Shown: positions 7,807 through 16,257 of the stretch, piece by piece
Layout: every line of letters begins with the position of its first letter
How positions within the stretch are numbered: position 1 is the first letter of the stretch
Position numbers and translations under genes: made by a program
Notes under the pieces: generated by a model
What the model saw: only the letters and a program-made list of their open reading frames with translations
What the model was told of the DNA's origin: nothing
Databases searched by the model: none
NCBI GenBank assembly: GCA_021414085.1
Contig: JAIOPC010000011.1
Location: 209,200 to 273,199 of the forward strand
Direction: 5' to 3'
From: Actinomycetes bacterium
Lineage (GTDB): Bacteria; Actinomycetota; Acidimicrobiia; Acidimicrobiales; Ilumatobacteraceae
DNA: 64,000 nucleotides

Positions 7807-8634
7807 TCAGGTGGTCGCGGGACGCGGACCTGCCGGCCGGGTGAGTAACTCCGGGACGCGCTGAATCTGCTCGGGACTAGCGAGACTCGCATCCAGGGAC
7901 AGCAGCGACAACAGCTGCACGGGCTTGCCGATCTGTGCTGCGGCCGCAAGCTTGTGATGCCCGTCGAGAAGGAAATGCGTGAGGCCCCAGTGCGCGTACC
8001 AATTCGGCGCCGATCCATTCGCGGGCTGGCTGATGTCGAGCGTGGAGACGGCGACGGCCGTGGGCCGGGACGACTCCGTAAGCCGCTCGGCAAGTTCTTT
8101 GACGCGTTCGGCATTGTTCCAATTTGGCGGAACCATCGGAACGACGAACTCATACAGGTGGGCGTGGTCGGCGACAGGCGTCTGGAAGGTTCGGTAGTAC
8201 GGGGTCTTCGGGTAGTGCGGCAAGCCCCAGAAGCGCTCGACGTTCCACGTCGCTACCTGCTCGTTGGCGAAGTAGTCATCGTCGTCAAGCGGGAACACAA
8301 GACGAGGCTCGATCTCGATGAGCATCGGAAGGTAGCTGCCCTGTGGAAGGAGTTCGGCGAAACGTTCCACGATCGCTTCATCAATCCCGTCGAGTCCGTC
8401 GGCCAGTCGGTCGGCGGCGTCCTTCAGCGACACGGTCTGGTTCGCTCCATCGAGGCGCGTAAAGAGGAGCTGACAAGTCCCGCACCAAAAGGTCAAGTCG
8501 AACGCCGGGCGTTCATCGAGGAACAGCAACCGCCGACCCGCCCACGTGCCTTCGCCCTTTGGTTCCTCGCCGAAGCGCAGCCGGGCACCCTCGACAACGC
8601 CAAGGATCTGCGGGGCAGATGCAGAGAGCAGCAT
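7807..8634 (-). CDS. Conserved hypothetical protein with ParB-like DGHHK motif
   Basis: A 275-residue protein that I do not recognise. The N-terminal half contains a CGTC pair (WCGTCQLLFTRL, about residue 50), which could bind zinc. The C-terminal half contains WGLTHFLLDGHHKLAAAAQI near residue 220, which resembles the DGHHR/K element of ParB/sulfiredoxin-fold proteins. In between is an aromatic, proline-rich region (about residues 125-165). No membrane segments or signal peptide are seen. The two ArsR operators lie just past its 3' end. The ParB-like reading rests on one short motif and is tentative. Confidence 0.6.
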   Translation of the reverse strand: MLLSASAPQILGVVEGARLRFGEEPKGEGTWAGRRLLFLDERPAFDLTFWCGTCQLLFTRLDGANQTVSLKDAADRLADGLDGIDEAIVERFAELLPQGSYLPMLIEIEPRLVFPLDDDDYFANEQVATWNVERFWGLPHYPKTPYYRTFQTPVADHAHLYEFVVPMVPPNWNNAERVKELAERLTESSRPTAVAVSTLDISQPANGSAPNWYAHWGLTHFLLDGHHKLAAAAQIGKPVQLLSLLSLDASLASPEQIQRVPELLTRPAGPRPATT

Positions 8635-8661
8635 GAACCGACGTTAATCACTCAACGGCTG

Positions 8662-9750
8662 TTACACGTTGAAGCGGAACTCCATTACGTCGCCGTCGAT
8701 GGGGTGGTAGTCCTTGCCTTCGATGCGTAGCTTGCCGACCTCTTTGGCCTTGTTCCACGAACCGACCTCGAGCAGGTCGTCCCAATGGATCACTTCGGCC
8801 TTGATGAAGCCGCGCTGGAAGTCGGTGTGAATCCGTCCGGCGCACTCGGGCGCTGACGAGCCGGCGTAGAACGTCCACGCGCGTGTCTCTTTCTCGCCGG
8901 TCGTGAAGTACGTGCGCAGGCCGAGCAAGTGATACGCGGAGCGCACCATGCGGAAGAGAGCGCCCTCGCCGAGACCAAAGCCTTCGAGCATCTCGGCACG
9001 CTCGGCCGGATCGGTGATCGTCGCCGCTTCTGCCTCGAGCTGCACGCACATGCCGATCACTTCCACGTTGTCGCCGGCCGAAGTGAACTCGTCGCGCACG
9101 CGCTGTTCGATCTCGGCGACTCGGGGCAATTCCGCCTCGCCAACATTGACGACGGCCAGCACCGAACGGTTGGTGAGCAGGAAGTACGGCTTCAGCGTCG
9201 CTTTGTTGTCGGCCGACAATCCAGCGCGATACAGCGGCTTGCCATCGCTGAGCGCGTCGTATGCCGCTTGCAGCGCTTCCAGCTCGGCCGCGGCACTCTT
9301 GTCGAGGACCGCCTGGCGCGTCGCTTGCTTCAGTCGCTTCTCCACTGTTTCCAAGTCGGCGAGTGCTAACTCGATCTCGACGACGCGCAGGTGCTCGATC
9401 GGATCGCTCGGCCCCGTCACGTCTTCGTCTTCGAACGCGCGCAACACGAACACGATGGCATCGACCTCGCGAATGTTGGCGAGGAACTTGTTGCCCAGAC
9501 CCTCACCCTTCGAAGCGCCCTCCACGAGCCCGCCGATGTCGACGACCTCGACCGACGCGTGTACCAGGGTCTTGGTCTTGCTCATCTCGCCCAAGCGTTC
9601 GACGCGATCGTCGGGCACTCGGGCGACACCGATGTTCGGGTCTTTCGTCGCAAACGGATAGGGCGCGGCCAGCGCACCGCCACCGGTGAGTGCGTTGTAC
9701 AGCGAGCTTTTGCCCGCGTTGGGAAGACCGACCAGGCCGAAGCGTTCCAT
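8662..9750 (-). CDS. ychF: Redox-regulated ribosome-binding ATPase YchF
   Basis: A 362-residue Obg-family P-loop protein, matching the usual 363-residue length. It binds ATP rather than GTP in characterised members and associates with ribosomes. Visible are the Walker A motif GLPNAGKSSLYNALT at residues 6-20, the G3 region VVDIGGLVEGASKGEGLGN near 70, and the C-terminal TGS domain starting near 280. The TGS domain carries RTYFTTGEKETRAWT and ends in the signature DYHPIDGDVMEFRFNV. ATG 9750 gives the canonical MERFGLVGLPN start; an in-frame upstream start would add an atypical tail. Confidence 0.97.
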   Translation of the reverse strand: MERFGLVGLPNAGKSSLYNALTGGGALAAPYPFATKDPNIGVARVPDDRVERLGEMSKTKTLVHASVEVVDIGGLVEGASKGEGLGNKFLANIREVDAIVFVLRAFEDEDVTGPSDPIEHLRVVEIELALADLETVEKRLKQATRQAVLDKSAAAELEALQAAYDALSDGKPLYRAGLSADNKATLKPYFLLTNRSVLAVVNVGEAELPRVAEIEQRVRDEFTSAGDNVEVIGMCVQLEAEAATITDPAERAEMLEGFGLGEGALFRMVRSAYHLLGLRTYFTTGEKETRAWTFYAGSSAPECAGRIHTDFQRGFIKAEVIHWDDLLEVGSWNKAKEVGKLRIEGKDYHPIDGDVMEFRFNV

Positions 9751-9836
9751 AGGAAGGGTGCAGGCTACCGGGGTCACTGACATCGGCAGTTGAGGCGGGT
9801 TGCCGTCGAGCCGAAGTCGCTGTGCCCAGTGCAGGC

Positions 9837-11060
9837 GTGAAGCTATTCGCCTACTCGACCACTGTGTCCCTGCTCTTGCTGTTCGCCCCCGTGGCGACTC
9901 GCTCGGCCGCCGGTCCACTCGGCAGCGACATCCCCGGAAACTGTGTTGAGCACACGACGTTCAACGACGGTCCCGACGCCATCGGCGACTACCGCTGCGC
10001 CGGCCAAGAGATCCAGTTCCACACCGCCGGTGTGGCCAACTCGCCCTACTCCATTTGGGCCGGGCAGTGGCTGTTCCGCGATCCCGCCGGCAGCTTCCGG
10101 GTCGGCTCCTGCACGTTCAACCGCGGCATTCACCCAACGATCAACTCGTCGGCGCGCTGGGTCGGTCAGTCGCTCCCGAACGATCCGACGGGCGTACTGA
10201 GCTCGTATTTGGCATGGAAGTACGGCGACACGACGGACAATCTGACTGCGGCGGCGCTGTGGGCCGTGTTCCACTACTACGCGCAGGACGACGCCGGTCC
10301 CAATCGAGCGAGCAATGCCAACGATCCACTGGTGCCGACGCTCGGCGTCATCGAGGCCGCATCTGGGCGTTCGGATCTGCAATCGCGTGCCTTCGCCTTG
10401 CATCACGAGGCGGAGGCCGTCGCTGAGGAATGGACGCTCGCTCTTGCCGTCGCGGCCGATGGCACCGCGACCGTCACGCTCTCGTCGGGCGCGAACCCTG
10501 TGCCCGACCAGCCCATCTCCGTACTCGTGAGTGGACTCGACGTCCCGCTGGTCACGATCACGAGCGCGGATGGCACAGCCACGGTGACGGTGTCCCTCCC
10601 GCCTGGCACCGTCACCGTGGTCGCCACTGCGTCGGCGCCGGGCCCAGCCGACGTCTATCGCGGCGAGCCAGCCTTCGCCGACGGACAGGGCGGCCAGAAC
10701 CTGATCACCGGCGGCGCATCGCGATTGCTGCGCGCTGAAGCGTCGATTGATGTTGTGGCCGCGACGACCACGACAGAAACGGTGACGACGACTGCAGCCC
10801 CGACGACCGTTGTCTCAACGACAGAACCCGCAACGACAGAACCTGCAACGGTCGATCCGTCAACGACCGAGATCGACCCATCAACCACATACGTCGGCGT
10901 CGACAGCACCGCGCTCGACCCGACCACTACCGAAGTGCCGGGGTTCCTTCCACGCACGGGTGACGAGCGCGATACCCCAGTCGCCTACGTCGGTACCGCG
11001 TTCCTTGTGGGCGGCGTCGGCCTCCTCGGCACGCTGCGCCGCCGACGGGTCGTCTCATAG
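9837..11060 (+). CDS. LPRTG-anchored surface protein
   Basis: A 407-residue exported protein likely to be linked to the cell wall by sortase. From GTG 9837 it begins with a signal peptide (lysine, then a hydrophobic stretch SLLLLFAPVATRSAA). The mature N-terminal region contains cysteine-bearing segments (NCVEHTTF, YRCAGQEI, GSCTFNRG) and AALWAVFHYYAQDD, loosely reminiscent of thioester-type surface domains. An Ig-like region follows (about 205-285), then a Thr-rich stalk (about 310-365). The C-terminus is a canonical sorting signal: LPRTG, a hydrophobic helix and a RRRR tail. An in-frame GTG at 9822 would merely lengthen the signal peptide. Confidence 0.82.
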   Translation: MKLFAYSTTVSLLLLFAPVATRSAAGPLGSDIPGNCVEHTTFNDGPDAIGDYRCAGQEIQFHTAGVANSPYSIWAGQWLFRDPAGSFRVGSCTFNRGIHPTINSSARWVGQSLPNDPTGVLSSYLAWKYGDTTDNLTAAALWAVFHYYAQDDAGPNRASNANDPLVPTLGVIEAASGRSDLQSRAFALHHEAEAVAEEWTLALAVAADGTATVTLSSGANPVPDQPISVLVSGLDVPLVTITSADGTATVTVSLPPGTVTVVATASAPGPADVYRGEPAFADGQGGQNLITGGASRLLRAEASIDVVAATTTTETVTTTAAPTTVVSTTEPATTEPATVDPSTTEIDPSTTYVGVDSTALDPTTTEVPGFLPRTGDERDTPVAYVGTAFLVGGVGLLGTLRRRRVVS

Positions 11061-11081
11061 CCCCGCACCTACAATGGGTGC

Positions 11082-12086
11082 GTGACGCCGGTAGCTGCCC
11101 TCGAACGTGTGGTGCATTGCCTTGATCGCGCACACGACACGGGCTTCAAGACGAAGGCGTTCGTCCGTGCGCTGGAAGTCGCTCGGGCGCTCCCACCCGA
11201 TGAACTCGCCGAGCGGGCGAAGGCCGACACGCTCACCGAGCTCGATGGCATCGGCGACAGTTCGGCGACCGTCATCCAGCAGGCGCTCGCCGGTGGCGAA
11301 GTGGCGTATCTCGCCGAGCTGGAAGCAAAGACGCAGCTGCCGATCACGCCCGAAGGTGCGGTGTACCGCAACGCGTTGCTTGGCGACTTACACATGCACA
11401 GTCGCTGGAGCGATGGCGGCGCGACGATCGAAGCGATGGCCCGCACTGCCGTCGCGATCGGTCACCAGTACATGGTGCTCACTGACCACTCGCCGCGCCT
11501 CACCGTCGCTCACGGCCTCAGCGAGGAACGACTGCACCAGCAACTCGCCGACGTTGCCACGCTCAACGAGCAACTCGCGCCGTTCCGAATCCTCACCGGC
11601 ATCGAAGTCGACATCCTTGAAGACGGCACGCTCGATCACGGCGACGCAGTGCTATCGCAGCTAGATGTCGTCGTGGCCAGCGTGCACAGCAAGTTGCGCA
11701 TGGGCAGCAAGGAAATGACCGAGCGTATGGTGCGTGCGGTCGCCAACCCCAACGTCGACATCCTCGGTCACTGCACGGGCCGCATGATCGGCAAGCGCGA
11801 CCCAAGCACTTTCGACCCCGACTACGTCTTCGCTGCCTGCGCTCAATTTCGCACAGCGGTCGAGATCAACTGCCGCCCGGAGCGGCTCGACCCACCACGA
11901 CCGCTGCTCAAGATGGCGATCGACTATGGCTGCTACTTCGCCATCGACAGCGACGCCCACGCCACTGGCCAGCTGGAATGGCAGCCCCTCGGCTGCAACC
12001 GGGCCGCCGAAGTCGGCGTTCCGCTGGACAAAGTCCTCAACACCTGGCCCGTCGAGCAACTCCTGGCCTGGACAACCCAGACCTGA
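11082..12086 (+). CDS. PHP-domain phosphoesterase with PolX-type N-terminal helices
   Basis: A 334-residue protein. The first 100 residues resemble the helix-hairpin-helix region of family X polymerases (KTKAFVRALEVARAL, LTELDGIGDSSATVIQQAL). The PHP domain that follows has its metal ligands in place: GDLHMHSRWSDGG near residue 104, LTDHSPRL near 129, GIEVDIL near 170, ASVHSKLRMG, LGHCTGR and IDSDAHA near the C-terminus. It therefore looks like the C-terminal PHP nuclease part of PolX without the nucleotidyltransferase. A 3'-exonuclease or phosphatase role is inferred. The start is GTG. Confidence 0.85.
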   Translation: MTPVAALERVVHCLDRAHDTGFKTKAFVRALEVARALPPDELAERAKADTLTELDGIGDSSATVIQQALAGGEVAYLAELEAKTQLPITPEGAVYRNALLGDLHMHSRWSDGGATIEAMARTAVAIGHQYMVLTDHSPRLTVAHGLSEERLHQQLADVATLNEQLAPFRILTGIEVDILEDGTLDHGDAVLSQLDVVVASVHSKLRMGSKEMTERMVRAVANPNVDILGHCTGRMIGKRDPSTFDPDYVFAACAQFRTAVEINCRPERLDPPRPLLKMAIDYGCYFAIDSDAHATGQLEWQPLGCNRAAEVGVPLDKVLNTWPVEQLLAWTTQT

Positions 12087-12094
12087 ACGACACG

Positions 12095-12141
12095 GCGTTT
12101 GCACACTTTTGGGCGCTATGCGCCCGAAACCGTGCAAACGC
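12095..12141. terminator. Long stem-loop between the PHP gene and bL37
   Basis: The outer arms GCGTTTGCAC and GTGCAAACGC (12095-12104 and 12132-12141) are perfectly complementary. The inner arms GGGCGC and GCGCCC (12111-12116, 12120-12125) close on a TAT loop, and most of the bases between them also pair. No T-tract follows, so it may be a factor-dependent terminator, an RNA-processing signal or a leader structure for the small ribosomal protein gene 33 bases downstream. Confidence 0.6.
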
Positions 12142-12173
12142 GAACCCGAAACGCCCAGATAGGCTCGAAAGCT

Positions 12174-12260
12174 ATGTCGAAGAAGACCAAGAAGCGCAAG
12201 GCGCGCCTGCGCCGCAGCAAGGCAAACCACGGCAAGCGCCCAAACATGGGGCGTGGCTGA
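12174..12260 (+). CDS. Mini ribosomal protein bL37 (28 residues)
   Basis: A very short, extremely basic protein: it begins MSKKTKKRKARLRRSK and ends with ANHGKRPNMGRG. The KANHGKRPN tail is the hallmark of the actinobacterial 50S protein bL37, first noticed in mycobacterial ribosome structures, where it is about 24 residues long. It would lie buried in the large subunit near 23S rRNA. A GAAAG sits five bases before the ATG. The last eight bases overlap the GTG start of the prolyl oligopeptidase gene. Genes this short are commonly missed by gene callers. Confidence 0.8.
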   Translation: MSKKTKKRKARLRRSKANHGKRPNMGRG

Positions 12261-14298
12261 ACCGCAGTTAGCCGCGGCTCCCGCATCCGTGCGGGGTGTC
12301 GTGGCCGACGTCTATCACGGCGTCGAAGTACCCGACCCCTATCGGTGGTTGGAAGCCGGCGAGGCACCCGAGGTTGTCGAGTGGGTGGCCGCGCATAATC
12401 AGCGCACCCGCGACGCATTCTCCGGGCGCCCGACCTGGGATCGCTGGCATCGCCGTCTCTCGTCGCTCATCGCGTTGCCGACAACGTTGTCGCTTTCCGT
12501 GCACGGCGACAAGCTCTTTGTGCTCGAACGAGCAGCTGGCGCTGATCAATACTCGCTCGTGTTGCGTAGCGCGGTCGACCCGACGGTGCCAGCGCGAACG
12601 TTGCTCGACCCGGCCGCCCTCGCGGCTGACGGCGCAGTCGCCATCGACTGGTTTCAACCGTCGCCCGACGGCAAGGTTGTTGCGTACGGCCTCAGCGAGG
12701 GCGGCAGCGAGAACAGCGTGCTGCATGTGATGGAAGTCGCGACCGGTGAGGTGTACCCGCTTCGCATCCCGAACGCGCGAGCCGCGTCGGTGGGATGGTT
12801 GCCCGATACCTCTGGCTTCTGGTACACGGTGTATCCGGAAGGCGACGAGTACAACCGCCACATTCGCTTCCATCGCGGCGGCACCGATGTCGCCAGCGAT
12901 CCTGTCGTGTTCGACCGACTGCCGACACCCGAGTCGTGGCCCGAGGTCGCGACAAGCCGCGATGGCCGTTACGTACTTGTGCATGTGATGGTGGCCTGGA
13001 CGCGTGTTGACATCCATCTACTCGACACCACCACCGACACCTGGACGACAGTGATTGAGGGCGTCGACGCAACAACCAGTCTGCAATTCGATGGCGACTC
13101 GTTGATCGGTGTCACGGTGCGCGACGCGCCAAACGGTCGCGTCGTCCGCGCACCACTCAGCGACCCAACTGCGTGGACGACGATTGTGCCCGAGCGCGAC
13201 GACGCAGTGCTCACACCTTTCGGTGGCTTCGCGCTGTTTGGCGACGAGGTTCTCGTAACGGCCAGCAGCGTCGCTGTCGATCGCGTCGAGCGCTGGCCGA
13301 GTGGCGAAGCACTCGATCTCGGCATCGCTGGCGTTGCCGGCCTCGATGCGGACGACGGCCGTGCCTTCATCGCCGTTGCGACGTTCGGTGCACCAATTGC
13401 GATCAAGCGCTTCACCGCCGCCGACGGCTTGCAGCCGTGGGGAGAAGCCATCGACCGCACGTTGCTGCCCGACCTGAAGGTCTCGCAAGTGTTCTACCCG
13501 TCGCTCGACGGCACCTCGATTCCGATGTTCGTGATGCATCGCGCCGACGTCACACCTTCGAAAGACACGCCTCTGATACTCAACGGTTACGGCGGTTTCG
13601 CCCTTGCAGAGACACCAACCTGGATGCCCTACGTCGCGGCATGGTGCGGCGCCGGCGGAGTGTTCTGTATCGCCGGTCTGCGCGGCGGGTATGAATACGG
13701 CGACACGTGGCACCTCGCCGGACGTCGCGCGAACAAGCAGAACGTCTTCGACGATTTCCATGCCGCGGGCGATTGGTTAGTCGCGCAGGGCTACACCTCG
13801 CGAGAGATCTTGGGACTTGTCGGGCGCAGCAACGGCGGCCTGTTGATGGGCGTCGCCATCACACAACGGCCGGACCTTGCGCGTGCAGTGTGGTGCGGCG
13901 TTCCGTTGCTCGACATGATTCGCTTCCCGCAGTTCCTGATTGCGCGTCTGTGGACCGATGAATTCGGCGACCCCGATGTCGCGGAGGAGTTTGGCTGGCT
14001 GCACGCTTATTCGCCGTATCACCACGTGCAAGAGGGTGGTGCATATCCGGCGGTGCTGTTCACCACCGCCGAGGGCGATGCGCGTGTCGACCCACTACAC
14101 GCGCGCAAGATGGCCGCGCTGCTTACATGGGCGAGCAGCACACAATCCGAGCATCCGATTCTCTTATTGCAACACGGTCGTGCCGGGCATGGGGTCGGCA
14201 AGCCTGCCAGCATGGTGGTCAACGAATATGCCGACGCGCTGACGTTCTTCAGTTGGCAGCTTGGCGTTGATTCCCTGGTTGCGGAGGCAGCAAAGTGA
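12253..14298 (+). CDS. Prolyl oligopeptidase family serine peptidase (S9A)
   Basis: A 681-residue cytosolic peptidase with an N-terminal seven-bladed propeller (about 65-400) and a C-terminal alpha/beta-hydrolase domain. The N-terminus has the family signature VYHGVEVPDPYRWLE. The catalytic serine lies in GRSNGGLLMG near residue 524, the aspartate in DARVDPLHA near 610 and the histidine in GRAGHGVGKP near 643. The GYGGFALAETPTW oxyanion region is present. It would cleave after proline in short peptides. The GTG start overlaps bL37 by eight bases, and its stop overlaps the following L,D-transpeptidase start. Confidence 0.93.
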   Translation: MAEPQLAAAPASVRGVVADVYHGVEVPDPYRWLEAGEAPEVVEWVAAHNQRTRDAFSGRPTWDRWHRRLSSLIALPTTLSLSVHGDKLFVLERAAGADQYSLVLRSAVDPTVPARTLLDPAALAADGAVAIDWFQPSPDGKVVAYGLSEGGSENSVLHVMEVATGEVYPLRIPNARAASVGWLPDTSGFWYTVYPEGDEYNRHIRFHRGGTDVASDPVVFDRLPTPESWPEVATSRDGRYVLVHVMVAWTRVDIHLLDTTTDTWTTVIEGVDATTSLQFDGDSLIGVTVRDAPNGRVVRAPLSDPTAWTTIVPERDDAVLTPFGGFALFGDEVLVTASSVAVDRVERWPSGEALDLGIAGVAGLDADDGRAFIAVATFGAPIAIKRFTAADGLQPWGEAIDRTLLPDLKVSQVFYPSLDGTSIPMFVMHRADVTPSKDTPLILNGYGGFALAETPTWMPYVAAWCGAGGVFCIAGLRGGYEYGDTWHLAGRRANKQNVFDDFHAAGDWLVAQGYTSREILGLVGRSNGGLLMGVAITQRPDLARAVWCGVPLLDMIRFPQFLIARLWTDEFGDPDVAEEFGWLHAYSPYHHVQEGGAYPAVLFTTAEGDARVDPLHARKMAALLTWASSTQSEHPILLLQHGRAGHGVGKPASMVVNEYADALTFFSWQLGVDSLVAEAAK

Positions 14299-14942
14299 TG
14301 CAGCAGTCCAGAGTGCTGGCGATCGCGGTGATTGGTGTTGGCGGTCTGATCGGCGGCGTGACGATGTTCGGCGGCGCAGATGAATCGAAGACCACAGTGG
14401 CCGTTGCGACGTCGATGGCGAATACGGCGACGACGACGGCTGCGCCCACGGCGCCCGCAGCTACGGTTCCGGCCGCCACTGTTCCGGCCACGATTCCCGC
14501 TACGACCATTCCGCCACCGCCCGACGCCGGTTGCGCGGCGACTGGACGCTCGGCGGCAATTGACCGCGACAACCAGCAAGCATGGTTGTGCCTTGATGGC
14601 TACATCACAACGCAATTCCCGGTCAGTACGGCCTGGTCGCTACCCGACCCGGGCGAGTATGCGGTCTACGCCAAGGACCGTGTGACGAGTTCCACCTTTG
14701 GCGGCCATATCAGCACGCTCAACAACTTCGTCGCCTTCACGTACGGCGAGAACACGGGAGCGCGCGTTGCGTTTCATTCGATACCGATTCTGAGCGACGG
14801 CTCGCTGGTGCAGCCGATCGATTCAGTTGGCGACCTCAGCCGGCGCGGCGAGTCGTCCGGTTGCATTCGCGTCCAGCCCGACATCTCCGAACTGATTTGG
14901 GACACGCTGTCGATCGGCGACGCGGTCACCGTTCTGACCTGA
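14295..14942 (+). CDS. L,D-transpeptidase (YkuD domain), membrane-anchored
   Basis: A 215-residue protein with one N-terminal membrane segment (about residues 8-26), a long Thr/Ala/Pro-rich linker (30-75) and a C-terminal YkuD-type domain. The catalytic pattern is present: a His in VAFHSIPI near residue 161 and the nucleophile Cys in ESSGCIRV near residue 190. Such enzymes form 3-3 crosslinks in peptidoglycan or attach proteins to it outside the membrane. GTG 14295 overlaps the previous stop; ATG 14298 directly after it is an alternative start. Confidence 0.85.
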   Translation: MMQQSRVLAIAVIGVGGLIGGVTMFGGADESKTTVAVATSMANTATTTAAPTAPAATVPAATVPATIPATTIPPPPDAGCAATGRSAAIDRDNQQAWLCLDGYITTQFPVSTAWSLPDPGEYAVYAKDRVTSSTFGGHISTLNNFVAFTYGENTGARVAFHSIPILSDGSLVQPIDSVGDLSRRGESSGCIRVQPDISELIWDTLSIGDAVTVLT

Positions 14943-14952
14943 CGGATCGGGC

Positions 14953-16257
14953 CTAAGGGCCGTCGGGCAGTAGCGCCAGCGCGTCGATCTCGGCGCGGAA
15001 GTAGTCGATCAGCGCAGTTCCGTTTGCAACGTGCTTTTCGGAAGTGGTGAGCACCGTGACGGCGTAGCCATTGGGGAGAAGCAGCGCAAAGCTGCGCACA
15101 CTCTCGATGGTGCCGGTGTGGCCCACGTACGTGCCGGGCGTCACCAACATCAGTCCGGCTCCGTACTGGTAATGCTTCGGAGCATCCGATTCGATTCCGT
15201 TCCAGGTGCGCATCACGTTGATGGTGTCGGCGTTCAGTACCAGCGGCGCAATGGTGGGATCGAAGGCGGCCATCAGTCGCGCCGCGTCGGGCGCCGTCAT
15301 CACCCATCCGCCAGCGGGTCCGAGCGCTTGCATGTAGAGCCGTCCGGGGGTCACCACGTAGCCGGGGTCGCCCTCGGGCTGCTCTTCGGTGTCGACAAGT
15401 TCCGCGGTCACAATGCCAAGCGGGTCGAGCACCAACTGATGCACCGCTTGCTCGTAGGGAAGGCCGGTGACTTGCTCGATCAGCGCACCGAGCACCACGA
15501 AGTTGGCGTTGCTATAGAAGAAGGTCGTGCCCGGCTCGGTGAGCATGTCGCGGTCGTAGGCCACCGAGACGGCCTCGTGCCAGTCGTTGACGCTGTTCCT
15601 GAAGAACGAACCGCGCAATCCGGGCAGACCGGAGATGTGACCCAGCAGATGGCGCACGGTGATGCGCACGAATCGTGAGTCGAGGGGTGTGTCGTCGGTG
15701 TGGTACTGCTCGACAAAGGGAACATCGAGTTGGATGAGGCCCTGCTCGACAAGTTTCATCACGGTCAGCGAGGTGAGCAGCTTCGACATGCTGGCGATGC
15801 GGAAGCGAGCAGTCAGATCGATTGGGTTTCCGTTGTTGGTCGTACCGACGGTCCACGCAGCAACGGGCTGCCCGTGATGGGTGATCGCCATTGCGATCGA
15901 GCGATTACTACCGGGCCAAATGTTGCGGCAGCGGGCAATGAACTGCTGGACCGACTCGTTCTCTAGCGCCGTTGCGTTGCTGGCGATGAGACCAACGTCG
16001 TGCTTCAGGTTCTCGTCGAGAGCGACCGGCGGCCCAGTCGTCGTTGTGGTGCTGCTCGTCGAAGTGGAGCTGGTGGATGTCGACGAACTGGTCGTCGTTG
16101 GTGGCAAACCGGTGATCAGCGAAATCGTCGACGAGGTTGTCGTCGCAACACTGGTAACGGAAAGGCTGTTTGCGCCTGCCCCTGCAGACGATGTGCAGCC
16201 AGTGAACGCCAGCAGCCCGAGAACTAAAGATGCGGCCCGCCAACCGCGCCCGGTCAA
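14953..16257 (-). CDS. Lipoprotein serine hydrolase, class C beta-lactamase/PBP4-like
   Basis: A 434-residue member of the beta-lactamase-related (PF00144) family. The N-terminus is a lipoprotein signal (SLVLGLLAFTGC; lipidated Cys21), followed by a Ser/Thr-rich tether to about residue 75. The active-site SxxK is SMSK at 156-159, YxN is YSN at 248-250, and an HTGT motif near 395 replaces the KTG. It is probably a DD-peptidase or esterase on the outer face of the membrane rather than a resistance enzyme. The TTG start at 16257 is chosen because it overlaps the upstream stop by four bases (TTGA) and starts exactly at the signal peptide; an ATG at 16296 would overlap the neighbour by 43 bases. 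Confidence 0.85.
   Translation of the reverse strand: MTGRGWRAASLVLGLLAFTGCTSSAGAGANSLSVTSVATTTSSTISLITGLPPTTTSSSTSTSSTSTSSTTTTTGPPVALDENLKHDVGLIASNATALENESVQQFIARCRNIWPGSNRSIAMAITHHGQPVAAWTVGTTNNGNPIDLTARFRIASMSKLLTSLTVMKLVEQGLIQLDVPFVEQYHTDDTPLDSRFVRITVRHLLGHISGLPGLRGSFFRNSVNDWHEAVSVAYDRDMLTEPGTTFFYSNANFVVLGALIEQVTGLPYEQAVHQLVLDPLGIVTAELVDTEEQPEGDPGYVVTPGRLYMQALGPAGGWVMTAPDAARLMAAFDPTIAPLVLNADTINVMRTWNGIESDAPKHYQYGAGLMLVTPGTYVGHTGTIESVRSFALLLPNGYAVTVLTTSEKHVANGTALIDYFRAEIDALALLPDGP

Noticed and set aside
14953..16257. The serine hydrolase as an antibiotic-resistance beta-lactamase
   Set aside because: It lacks a KTG (HTGT instead), is a tethered lipoprotein and sits with wall enzymes; a DD-peptidase or esterase role is more likely.
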